Shown: positions 12,867 through 23,246 of the stretch, piece by piece | How positions within the stretch are numbered: position 1 is the first letter of the stretch | Layout: every line of letters starts with the position of its first letter | Assembly (NCBI GenBank): GCA_019055375.1 | Contig: JAHQIW010003786.1 | Span: 1-64,000 of the forward strand | DNA: 64,000 bases | Reading direction: 5' to 3' | Source: Parelaphostrongylus tenuis | Lineage: Eukaryota > Nematoda > Chromadorea > Rhabditida > Metastrongylidae | Translations under genes and position numbers: made by a program | The notes under the pieces: generated by a model | What the model saw: the letters and a program-made list of their open reading frames with translations, nothing else | Databases searched by the model: none | Told to the model about the DNA's origin: nothing

Positions 12867-13157
12867 ATAAAGCTACCGTTGATTAACACCGAAGGGAGCG
12901 CCATGCATTTGTCGTCAGTTTTTAGCTTCACTAGAGGTGACTGAATGCATAATTGACCTTTCGAATAACTCCCGGTGGCCTAACGATGTATCAAATCAGT
13001 GCTGCTATCCTCTCAGAAAAGTCTAGCGTAAGTCCAGTTGCCCTGGAGGGATAGAAAATTGGGCTAACTTTGAATGCGAAATCGAAGAATCGACCATCAA
13101 CTGATCGATCATGTTTGCAGAGCACCTTCAACCATTGCACCGCTCGCGCTCTTAAGT
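12867..13157 (-). repeat. SINE family 1 copy, degenerate
   Basis: The plus strand shows the complement of the SINE: AGGATAAAGCTACCGTTGAT (SINE tail) at 12867, GCCATGCATTTG..GTC, GGTGGCCTAAC and, at the far end, ACCATTGCACCGCTCGCGCTC, corresponding to the tRNA-like head. About 70% like the copy at 37.1 kb by eye. Confidence 0.6.
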
Positions 13158-13510
13158 GCATTAAGGAATTCCAGATGCGAAAGATAGTGTGATGTGCAGC
13201 AAAATAGAAAAATTGCAGCATTGGATCCTCTTCTATTTATTTCGTTGAAAGTAGTAAAAGGAGATGTATCGTACTGGCGTCACTTTGCCGCTTCTTTCAA
13301 ACAAATCACAACAGTTGGTACTCTATGAATATACAAAAGATATACGTTAGCCACAGAAAACCTGATTAATAATTAGCTCTCAAGCATCCCATCTCATGGA
13401 GGCTATTCATTATCTGAAATCAATGGGACATAGAGCCAAAAAGCAAGGAGATAAATAGTGCAATAAATCTCATTAAATAATAACTTGAGATCACATCTTC
13501 ATCACATCCG

Positions 13511-13804
13511 TTGAGCGACTATTGTTACAAGATACGCCGCGAGACGCCGCATCTCACTCAGCTACTATTATGGCGTCGTCGCATCTCAAGGCAGAGCAGA
13601 TGGGCAGCATCTGCAGATGCGGCCGACGTGAGTGTCTCGCAAGCGACCAGCGCGACGCCTCCTGCTATCAACGGCGGTCCTCAAAGGTTTATGATTTCTC
13701 ACCTAATTTTACATTTTCGATTACTGCTGTTGAATGGAATGTGCTGCCTGAGAGGCGATTCCAACTATCGCTTTTATAGAACTGCTGTAGTGAAAATCAT
13801 ATGA
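13511..13804 (+). other. GC-rich island with overlapping open frames
   Basis: Bases 13520-13690 are clearly richer in G and C than the flanks and are open in two plus-strand frames (13511-13804 and 13522-13779). One frame contains DAADVSVSQATSATPPAING, which has the look of a disordered coding segment. I recognise no domain and see no second copy. It could be an isolated exon or an insert of another origin. Confidence 0.25.
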
Positions 13805-14153
13805 ACATAATCGTACCACCTCTCTGTTGTGTGTGAATTACCGTACGATATTGAATTGATAGTCTATGGAATAACACTGACTTTATAACAACTCAAAATG
13901 AAAGAATTTTATCCCAGCAAGAGTTCCGTTCTGAGTAGAATTCAAACATTACTTCCAAGTAAAACAGCAGATCCGAAGGGAACTGTTGAAACTTGGATTT
14001 GAAGCATTCGAGCGGTATACTGAACTAGGTGGTGCGCAGAGACACCGCTCAAATGAAGAACCTCACCTACTTATAGGACGGTTACTGATGATGTTGATTG
14101 TCCGCTGTCAGTGTTCGATGCGATTACTGGCCACCATAGAGTGTAATAATAGT

Positions 14154-14549
14154 GATATAACATGTTTTGAGCCGTAAGGTCTAGTGCTATACAGGCGCCT
14201 GTTTCGTCCTATTCAGACTCATCAGTAGCACCCTCCCTCGGTTCAGCCGATTTCCTGAGGCTAAATAATCCTCTATAAAGAATTTAACGCCTAGTATCAA
14301 ATCACTCCCAGTCAGATGATTAAATTACCTAAGCCAACAGCTCGACTGCCGGTCACCACATGCTAGGTGATTCCATCGTCTGACTTGGAGTGATTTTTTA
14401 CTTGGCGTCGATTCCTTTGTAGAAGATTATTTAGCCTCAGGGGATTGTTGAACCGAGGGAGGGTGCTACTAATGAGTCCCATTGGGACGAAACGGGCACC
14501 TGTGTAGCAGTTAACCTAACAGCTCAAGGCATATTATATCCTTATCAGA
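14154..14549. mobile_element. fold-back DNA element, copy 1
   Basis: The two halves are long inverted copies. The left half runs from GATATAACATGTTTTGAGCC through CTCATCAGTAGCACCCTCCC and GGCTAAATAATCCTC; the right half contains the inverse (GATTATTTAGCCTCAGG, GGAGGGTGCTACTAATGAGT, then ATATTATATC). The inverted repeats cover nearly the whole element, leaving a short centre. No coding capacity. Copies 2 and 3 follow at 14.7 and 17.2 kb. Confidence 0.75.
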
Positions 14550-14704
14550 TTATATCGTTTTGAGCGAGTCTCTAAAAGAGCGATCGACATAACGCATAAT
14601 AGAAGTTTTGAAAAGTACTAATTTCGCATCATTGTTTCAATCAACAAAGAATACTTATTCTTCTGTCGACCGCTTTTTCATGGATCCGCTTGAAATGATA
14701 TGAT

Positions 14705-15109
14705 CTGATAAGGACATAACATGTTTTGAGCTGTTAGATCTAGTGCTGTACAGGTGCCTGTTTCGTTTACTGGTACTCATCAGTAGCGTCCTCCCTCGGT
14801 TCAGCCGATCCCCTGAGGTTAAATAATCCTGTATAAAAGAGGCGACGCCGAGTAATAAATTACTCCAACTAAGATGACGGAGTTACCTGACACTGGGGTG
14901 ACCGACAGTAGAGCTCGTAGCTATTACAATGAATCATATCTCTTCTACCGAGCGCTTTTTATAGATCCTTTTCCTTTATAGAGGATTATTTAGCCTCAGG
15001 GAATTGGCTGAAATGAGGGAGGGTGCTACTGATCAGTTCCAATAGGACCAAATAGGTATTTGTATAGCACTATGCTTAACAGATCAAAACATGTTATATT
15101 CTTATCAGA
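14705..15109. mobile_element. fold-back DNA element, copy 2
   Basis: Begins CTGATAAGGACATAACATG and ends ATGTTATATTCTTATCAG, perfect or near-perfect inverses. It has the same internal blocks as copy 1: CTCATCAGTAGCGTCCTCCC on the left and GGAGGGTGCTACTGATCAGT on the right. It lies 155 bases from copy 1, and the sequence between them resembles the outer ends, so one may derive from the other by local duplication. Confidence 0.75.
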
Positions 15110-17159
15110 ATATAAATTCTGTCGCATTAAGACAACTTTTGTCCTTAATGACAATACGTCGCTTACAAATTGGGAATATCTTGGTAGTACATGTCGCTAT
15201 AATTCGGAAGTCCGACTTTCAGATATCTCTGTCAATAACTAATAAATGCAAATCGTTAAGATTAATCTTGGTTAGCTGACGTTTAACGACGTGCGTCCAG
15301 ACTTTGAAAGATGCAGGTGGTCGAAACATCAGTAATCGGACTACTACTATTGCTGCTTCCCACCATCTGTTAGCTAATCAAGACAAGTTTTTACGATTTA
15401 CAGTACAGAATATATGATTGATCGGTAATGCCGAAGTTGAAGGAGATCCGGTTTTCAAACTGTTTTTACGCTCTGTGCTACGCATTAACGATACCAGCTA
15501 TTACGGGATAGATTGTACGGTGGAAAGCAAAATAAATTGACGGGCAATCAATGTCGTCAACAATTATGTTTGACTGTAATGCCGATCATTGAGTAAAGCC
15601 GGTTTACAATATGTTATAGGGTTGTATTATAATTATACATGTGAGATTATTGAGTAATGGCCAGAACATTCGATATAGTAAGGGACTGGAATTCTCCTCT
15701 CACTCATACCGGAAACGCGTGCTTCCATTACCCCATCGGTGAATACCGCACTGCGACCACTTTTTCTTGACAGATCCTATCATCAGCTGTCAGCAACCAG
15801 CTTTAACAAGTTTTATCTGATGAACAGGTATTGCATGCGAGAAAGAGTGGTATCAGTGCGATAGCACCCATGGTGTAGTGGAACCGCGCTCACCCGGTGT
15901 GGGTGAAACACAGATTCAACTTTCACCTGATGCCAAGTGTTTTACACGCCACTCAATACTGCCAGATGTATATTTATAGCATCATAACAATTACTGAGAA
16001 GAGCAGGAGAAATAGAGAAATTATTAGATTATGAAGACTGCGTTTAGCCGTTAATGATGTCGGCTTCGCATTGAGGAATGCTTTTAGCCGTCTTTCTGAG
16101 ATTTGATTACAAGTTCGTCCGCAGCAACAGAATCAGCAAAACACGTGTGTTTTGGAGTCATCGCCATTTTCAGTGCCGTCTCCTCCACAACTGATCTCTT
16201 ATCATAGGGGACAAACGCCGAAGAATGATGAACGTTTGTCAAGTAAAACTATCACTCTCAGTGTTTATCTACACTCGATGCCTTGCGGCTGGTACTCGAA
16301 AAACATTCTCAAGGACCAAACAACGGATTTCTAAAGGGCAATTGCTATCATCAGCAACCATCTTGTGTAGAGTCATCACCAATAAAGTTTTTCATTTCAA
16401 CTGTACCCCACCGAAAAAGATTCAATTTGATGGGGAACGAAGCTGACAATGAGGTGGAGCAAGTGCGGTTCCGAAGAAAACAAAAGACTTCAAGATGTTG
16501 GCCGAATAATTTCACTTTCTAGCAAGTTTCGTGCTATAGCTTAGTCGAAAATGTGATTGACTGGTAGTACACAAATTAATGGGAAATTGGATATCAAACT
16601 TAGTGTTGAGCAATCATCCGCTTCCTATTCGCCAGAGACTATGGTATCCATCAGTTACAATGGCAAATAACTATTGAAGTGCGACCTGAGTCGGTTTACT
16701 CCTCAGAAAACCCTCTCTGTTTACCAATGTAGATCTTCAATGTTTTTATGATTTAATCTTTTGACTTCCATAGAGCCAACCTCAGATATTTTAATGCGAT
16801 GATACACAACATTGCAGCGCCCATTCTTCTAAAATATGATCCGCATATTGCTATCAGAACTGTCCGCGGATTTATTTATCTCTCTAGCGCGAATTCATTC
16901 TCTTTGTTTATAATGTCGAATGATCAGGCATAAAAACCAAATACAATGACTAGCGGTGGCCTAGGTGAAGGCAGTGCTGCTCATCCTCTCAAACAAACAA
17001 CATGAATCCACATTAGAGGTGAATATACCCGACGACACTGCTAAGGACAATGTGAAGCTTATACTGTAGACGACTGGACGCTGTAATATTATGTGTCGCC
17101 ACATTGGATTGTTGGGATTGGGTCTGTGGAAGTCAAAGAAGCTGATACCTCTCTATCGA
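15110..17159. other. no gene seen; possible SINE scrap near 16.9 kb
   Basis: Several overlapping short frames (15060-15279, 16152-16522) lack domains. A stretch at about 16945-17010 (GACTAGCGGTGGCC..CAGTGCTGCTCATCCTCTCA) resembles the middle of SINE family 1 on the minus strand. Nothing else is recognisable. Confidence 0.3.
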
Positions 17160-17541
17160 CCGGTCTTTAACAGACCCGTTTTAAACGATATGGGCTAAAT
17201 GATCCCCTTAAGGAATCGACGCCTAGTAAAAAAATAATTATTTAGGATTATTCAGCTTCAAGGATCGACGCAACCACAGGAGGGTGGTATTGATGAGTCA
17301 TTGTATGATTCATTGTAAAAGCCACAAGCTCGACTGCCGGTCGCCACGGCATCAAGTAGTACCATCATCTGATTGAGGTGATTAATATGTTTTACTCGGC
17401 GTCGATTTCTTTAGAGGATTATTTAGCCTCAAAGGTCAACGGAACCGAGGAAGGGTCTACTGATGAGTCCCAATAGGACGAAATAGGCGCCTATATAGAA
17501 CTAAACCTATCGACTCAAAGCAAGTCATATACTAATCAGAG
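17160..17541. mobile_element. fold-back DNA element, copy 3, degenerate
   Basis: The right half is clear: GGCGTCGATTTC, GAGGATTATTTAGCCTCA, GAGGAAGGG.CTACTGATGAG, CGAAATAGGCGCCTATATAG and an end at ACTAATCAGA. The left half is worn and internally rearranged, with GATTATTCAGCTTCAAGGATC in the right-half orientation. It belongs to the same family as 14154-14549 and 14705-15109. Confidence 0.6.
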
Positions 17542-18327
17542 GGTTTTTTCTCCAAAACAACTCTTTGAGCCCAAAACTTTTACGCGTTTGCTAAATGCCA
17601 GCTAATGCGATTCCGACTACAGGGATTTTTTTTGTCGTAGAAGAATTATCATCAAAAAAAGCAATAACTTTGGCCGAAAGTTGCCCAAGGAGCGGCCAGT
17701 ACCCTTAGTATTTTAAGTCACTTCAGCGTCGCCTGAGCAATTTCTGAAATGGCAGTGCTTACGCTTCTTAGCTGCTTCACTCTACTTATCGGAAAAAGAA
17801 CAACTGCTATGTACACTCGAATCGGATCATCGTGGTTCTGACGAAGGTGAAACCGTTGGGACGCTAAGTATAACGATTTATCACATCTTGGCAATATGAC
17901 GAAATATTAATCATCCGTGCCGAGGCTTAATAGAAAGCGAAATCTAATGTTGCTTGTCATCCAGAGGCCATACAATGTAGATCATTTGCTGGCTTAATTT
18001 TATAGCCTCGACTGCTTGAATGTTCAGAGTGACGCTAGCTTAGATCAATGATCATTTCTTCATTAGCACTCCAGCATTCCGGGATTAGATAGTAGAAGCA
18101 CTCATCTGTCAAATCACAGAAGGTGACGGAATGGGCGCCTTATTGTGAAAAGCCGTTTGACTGGGAGTTTGGCAGGTAGGAATTTGATTTGCTCTGAAAA
18201 GCACTCATGTCTCTACTGGATTCGTATCGAACTACTAGTAGGAGGATGGAAAGCTTAATCTTAAAGAGTATTTCAACAGAAACATTCTGTTCGGATTGCG
18301 TATTTTTACATCATGTTTTTACACAGT
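17542..18327. other. no recognisable feature
   Basis: No open frame of note, no repeat match within the window and no RNA gene seen. Confidence 0.3.
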
Positions 18328-18560
18328 GATGTGGAGTGATATGCAAAGCTTTTGTGTCAGTCGGAACTTGAACCCGCATCTCACTCTACCCGAGTGCGTG
18401 TGCTCTAACTTGTTGCACTACTGACGCCTGTTATGCCATCACTTTTTCTATGTCGCAACGCATCTATCTGTCATCCGCCAACCGTCGTTGGTTTGGTCTA
18501 GGATTGGTATCGACATTACACCCAATTACGGTGGCAGATATTGGAGATGACCAACTAATG
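18328..18560 (-). repeat. SINE family 2 copy (tRNA-derived)
   Basis: Read on the minus strand the head is GCGTCAGTAGTGCAACAAG, then TTAGAGCACACGC, a box B-like GGGTTCAAGTTCC and an acceptor-stem partner CTGACAC. GCGTCAG can pair with CTGACAC/CTGACGC, as in a tRNA acceptor stem. The body matches the elements at 36.4 and 54.7 kb (GTCGCAACGCATCTATCTGT on the plus strand). Confidence 0.6.
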
Positions 18561-19469
18561 AATATACAGTGATGTAAAATGACGTGCAGAGCATCTTATT
18601 TTTCTGCTCACGAATGACAAATGGAAAGCACCATCAGCGCTGCTGAATCATCGATTCTCTTATAAAAAAATTCATGAGCGCTAAATGTGGTTAAATAAGC
18701 AGCTCGGTGTCGTTTTCAATGAATTGTTGAGATACGAGCACTTTCGCAAGGACATTCTCCTTTCGTTTTCAATATAATATTACTGGTTTGTAGACGATTT
18801 TTAGTCAAAAAAGTGGGAGCTGTTACTATTCAAAATAATTGATGTACACCACATTTTTTGATTTTGATTTTGAAGTATTAGGTTTGAAGTTAGCTATATT
18901 AAATGCCAGAATTGTTCAAAATAGTGGAGCTCGTACCCGTGAATTCAAAGCGTTCCGCATTATGATCGTTCTCATGGATTTATCCTCTGTGGACCGCTTA
19001 TGTTATAACGCTGACTGTTTCTTGATTTGTCAATTGTGCACAGTTTGAAAATGATATCTCACGTTCCAAGCCGGAGAATTCTTTCTGACATATCGGAAGT
19101 GATAGAAATTTTGTTCTTTTATAATAATTGTAGTTCAACTTATGAAGAGTCTCAATTACTTCCAGAACAGTGTTCATTTCCTAGTCTTCGGAATACTGAC
19201 TAAACAGCACTCTTGAACAAATATCTTTTGAAAGCAGAAATCAATTAATCAAACTGACCAATAAGACCTTCTTCATGTAAGGAAACTCGTCCTGAGCGCT
19301 TGAGCGAATGAAGTGCAAAATGAGTCCTGCAGGTGATCCCTGTTATATTATTTTGAAATGCCAAGTGCTAGTAATGCAGTTTTTCCAATGAGCAGATACA
19401 AAGATGTTGATTATAGGTCTTCTCATGAGTTTTGGCACTAGAGCAATGAACATCAAATTTACTAACCAG
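18561..19469. other. no recognisable feature
   Basis: A second, partial start of SINE family 2 (ACAGTGATGTAAAATGACGT) at about 18570-18600 is the only repeat hint. The open frame at 18839-19048 (+) has no domain. Confidence 0.3.
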
Positions 19470-19780
19470 AATCAAACATGATGGCACATCGTTTAGAAAC
19501 CGCTCCATCGTCAAGTTCGAACTTCATTTCTGTCCAAGGTCATCACCGTCGATGAAAAGTGGGTTTTTTTTTTCTAGAGTCAACGACGTCCGAATCAATG
19601 GCTGTCACCAAGCCAACAAGGAACTTTGACTCTACGTCGAAGTCAATTCGCTACAAAGGCTATGCTCACCATCTTTTGGGACAGGGCTGGGCCAAATCAC
19701 TGGGACCTGCTGCCGCCCGGAGGGATGATCAACACCAAGCCCTACTGTGAGCAACTGAGCCACCTCAAAGATCTGAAAAA
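19470..19780 (+). mobile_element. mariner transposase relic
   Basis: KVITVDEKWVFF (about 19536-19571) is the first-aspartate motif of mariner transposases. After a frameshift, QWLSPSQQGTL then MLTIFWDRAGPNHWDLLPPG and INTKPYCEQLSHLKDL follow, matching the conserved middle of the family (ML.I.WD..G..HWELLP.G..IN...YC.QL..L), including the second aspartate. Only the central part remains, split over two frames. It occupies the place where exons 3-5 of the adjacent secreted-family copy would be expected, on the opposite strand. Confidence 0.75.
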
Positions 19781-19948
19781 AAAGAAAGCAAGTTTTAAGA
19801 GATTGTCTGAAAAGGTTTTAAATCATTTATGTGAAAATAGAATGCCATGGAAGCACATAGAGGCTGGAGTTCTGCTAAGAACTGCAGCTCGTCTTCGCTG
19901 CTCCTCCAGAAATCACCAATAAAGACATTTGAATTCGAGATCACTCAC

Positions 19949-20416
19949 TGTTTGCATCATGAGACGCAGTATAAATGCCTGAGCTCCCTCCTAGCTAGTT
20001 GCGATGCCACGGACTTGAGCAGAAATCGCGGGGTCCCCACTATAAACCATGGCAACTGGCAAAGTGAAGCCAGTGATGGTGAAGGTCCGAGTGCTCGCTG
20101 CAGGAAATTTGTAGATTTTCTAATACATAGAACCAATGATTGAAAAAATTTGTTAGTCTGATATTTTCTTCGGAATTCGTGATTTATATTATCATAGGAC
20201 TTAGACTGCGCCAACATTGAAGCAGTGATGAAGCCTTTGTTATGTTTATTCTGATCATCGTATATAAGCTTCATCTGAAGTTGAGAATAACTGTATTACC
20301 ACGGGAAGTTTATTCATTACTTTGACCTGCTGGCATCATTCCACATCCATACACTGCCGGTATCGTGGTTAGCAGCGAAATGATGAAGAGATTGGTTGGA
20401 AGTCGCGCTATTTCTA
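19949..20416 (-). pseudogene. secreted-family copy 2, exons 1-2 only
   Basis: Minus strand. Exon 1 (about 20416-20321) encodes LPTNLFIISLLTTIPAVYGC then GMMPAGQ and ends at GTAATG; the expected ATG appears as ATA, so no start is evident in place. Exon 2 (20097-19949) follows CCTGCAG and reads STRTFTITGFTLPVAMVYSG and ISAQVRGIATS; an in-frame TAG follows, then GAQAF..RLMMQT and GTGAG. No exons 3-5 were found downstream, where a mariner relic lies. The product would have been a small secreted protein of unknown function. Confidence 0.65.
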
Positions 20417-20429
20417 TATTTTTCACTTC

Positions 20430-23246
20430 TCTTACAAATCTGAACGGATTTGGACTCAAGTGTAAACAATTTTTCACATTTCAAATCAGATCATTCACAA
20501 GACAACAACAGTTTCGCCATTTAGCACCTGCACATGAATGGCATTGGAGTAACAATTTTCCTATAAAGCTTCAGGGCCCCGACCCGTTTCATGCACGCTC
20601 ATTCCTTCGAGGCTTTATTTACAACAGATCTGCCGTTCCAAAGCGCAGTAGATTCGGTAAGTGGCGTTAGAATTACATTAGGATTTAGCTTAGACGGAGT
20701 CTCATAGAGAGGCTCACTTAAAAGAAATTCCAGTGAATGCGCCAAAGCTTTAGTCGGACGTTTATAATTGCTTTCTATCATCTCATCAGCATGCGATGTA
20801 AAATTGTAATTTTCTCAAAAACAAGGAAGACGAAAGGCGATTTGTAGCCTATACAAGCGTGCTTCGATGACAAAATCTGTAAAAGGAGATTTTGACTGAC
20901 AAGATTAAGCACAACTTTTGTGCTAATCGTTGTTGGCGATGAACACCGAAAAGTCAGGAGTTGATTTTGCTCACATCTGACATTCCTAGTAGTTTCGCCA
21001 ATTAAGCACCCTCACCATCTCTTTTGTTAATAGAAAGGTCAATTAATGCCAAAATTAAAGCTTTTTACAGAAGTTCAAGAGAAGATTCAGAGACAGGAGA
21101 GGACTGAAATGCTATGAAGAATATACCAAAGTGAGGGAGCAAAATGTATAATGTCAAAATTGGTCATGGAAAAATAAAGCATGGAGGCATCAGGGCTAGT
21201 TCTGAGGAACAAGAGTGCTACACTTTAATGGAATGGAATTATCAGTGTATCATGATGGTGAAGTAAAGTAGACGCTCTTAAGCATGCGACTGACGTTACT
21301 CCAATCCGTGGTCTGCTCAACCACCTCAGACGTTCTAAGTTTCTTATTGAGCTTTATGTTAATGGGAAGCCATTTCTCTGATGATGCTTGGGAAAACAAA
21401 ATCGTTTTTTCCAAATTTCTTGAGTTGAAAAATTGTTTTGCTTGTTCATAAGATACAAACTCCTCAGTGGTATATCTTTTTTGTGCAAGCGTTTTGGTAA
21501 AAGACTATTTAAAAAATCGAAACGACGTTCTGTCAATATCAATGAACATTTTTACCAACCTCGTTGTAAGAGCTGGATATTAAAAGAAACTAACAGATGA
21601 TTTAGCTCACTCGCCTTAGTTTTCAAGTATTTCCAGAATTTTCACGGAAACAGCGCCATGAAGCAATTTTTCCTGAATTTTTCAGAAAGGGATTGCACAG
21701 AACTGCATCTGATACAGTCCCTACGTTTTTGTTAGTGGAGAGCTATAGAATCACTCTGCAGTTCATGGCATTGCTCTGCGGCATGGGTTACACATCTGTT
21801 TGGAAGAACTCTGTGTTGACGGAAACATCTCAGATGAATTGTAATTGAATAAGAAACATTTATTTCTCTGTGCGAGTTAGTACCCTCAGTGTCCAAAGAA
21901 GTATGTCAAGCTGAAATTTTTTCTCGCCAAAAACATTAGTTACAAGTCTCAGAGTGATAATTGGTGCTATACCCACCTTGCAAATGACAGGTCACAGTCA
22001 CCGTCTGTGTAGCAGAATCGTTAGCTCTGGTTTTTTTTTCAATAATCGCTGTTTGAAACTGAATAAGCAGTTCCGTGTTGTTACAGTTCCGCAGTGTAAT
22101 CGTTGCTGCTTCAGCAGTTTCGTGACGAAGCAGTTCCGCGTTGTAGTATTTTTGCGTCGTTTCAGACGAATTTCTGAGTGACAAACACTTTCGCTACACT
22201 CTTCTTTTTGCAGTTTCAGTAATACATTGTACTAAATCAGCGAGTATCTGTCAGTGCTTCCATTGAGCTCTTTAATTTGAGATCCAAAAACATAGACGCT
22301 CCACATCGCTGCTTCAAATTCATATAGTATCCGACTATTACTTTCCAGAATAATACCAATTTTAAGTTGATTTGATGCAGAGATTTTTTGCCTTATTAAG
22401 GCCTTGACATTCTCTCAAATGGAAATATCGATCCTTGGCAAAACCATGAGAATGGAGTAAATCTATCACTTCCTATAGTCGAACCGCTCAAGTGGTGCAT
22501 GAACCAAGTGGCTAACATTCACCGGCTTCCTACTGTCCAGAAAATAAATTTACTTCCAGCAAAGATCGGCGTATTTTTTGAATCGATATCAGTCAATCAC
22601 ATCATATCACTTGTCGGCAGGGAGAATAGCAGCGTTTTCTACGATTATTACCGGTGAGTATGGAGGCCTGAGCAATCGAAATCCTGTTATAAGCAACGCG
22701 GTAGACACCGTTTTGTGTTTGTCATATGCGAACTTACAACTACTGGACGAGACTGACGTAACATTAAACTGACGCCGATCTTGCTCACCTTTTTCCAACA
22801 TTTCAATATTTCATCGGCAAGAATATTTATAGAGAGGCTTCAATTTTTCCACTGTTTGCAGAGAAGACTAAAATTTCTGTTTTACATTTCTAACAATGAA
22901 GTCCCATTTCGTTTGTGTGATAGCCACAAACTCTACAGTGGTTTGTCTCAAGCGAAATTGTATGATCCGAGAAAATTAACTAAGAACTCTTTCAGTCAGC
23001 CGTTAATATTCAAATATAAATCCACACTTTTCTCAAGTTAGAACGAGAAGAGCTTTAGAGTGGATTCCACAAGAGTACACGCCGATGTTTTACAAATCAT
23101 GGTATAAAAGTCACATCGGCTGCCATGACGAAAGTAAACCCTGCTAACGAACAACGATCGTGAGGCAGAAAAACAAATTGAAAGCGTGCTTGATTCCTGA
23201 TGCTTGATGAAGCTTGATCTGTATTAGAAGCAGGCGAGAAAATGGT
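20430..23246. other. array-unit flanking DNA, no intact gene
   Basis: Positions 20840-21050 resemble 46245-46430 (AATTTGTAAAAG.A.ATTTTGA.TGACAA and neighbouring blocks), the sequence upstream of another family copy. Positions near 22040-22110 carry the AACTGAATAAGCAGTTCCGT block found also at 27.8, 47.3 and 60.8 kb. The frames at 22578-22772 and 22607-22801 overlap on opposite strands and have no domain. I read this as spacer from a decayed tandem unit. Confidence 0.4.

Noticed and set aside
15866..15936. Possible tRNA gene (TGGTGTAGTGGAACC.. and GATTCAAC)
   Set aside because: Box A-like and box B-like stretches are present but the ends do not pair as an acceptor stem and the anticodon arm is not convincing. 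It may be another worn tRNA-derived repeat.
18340..18430. tRNA gene on the minus strand
   Set aside because: The acceptor-like pairing is good, but the same unit recurs with a common non-tRNA body at three other places, so it is a SINE.
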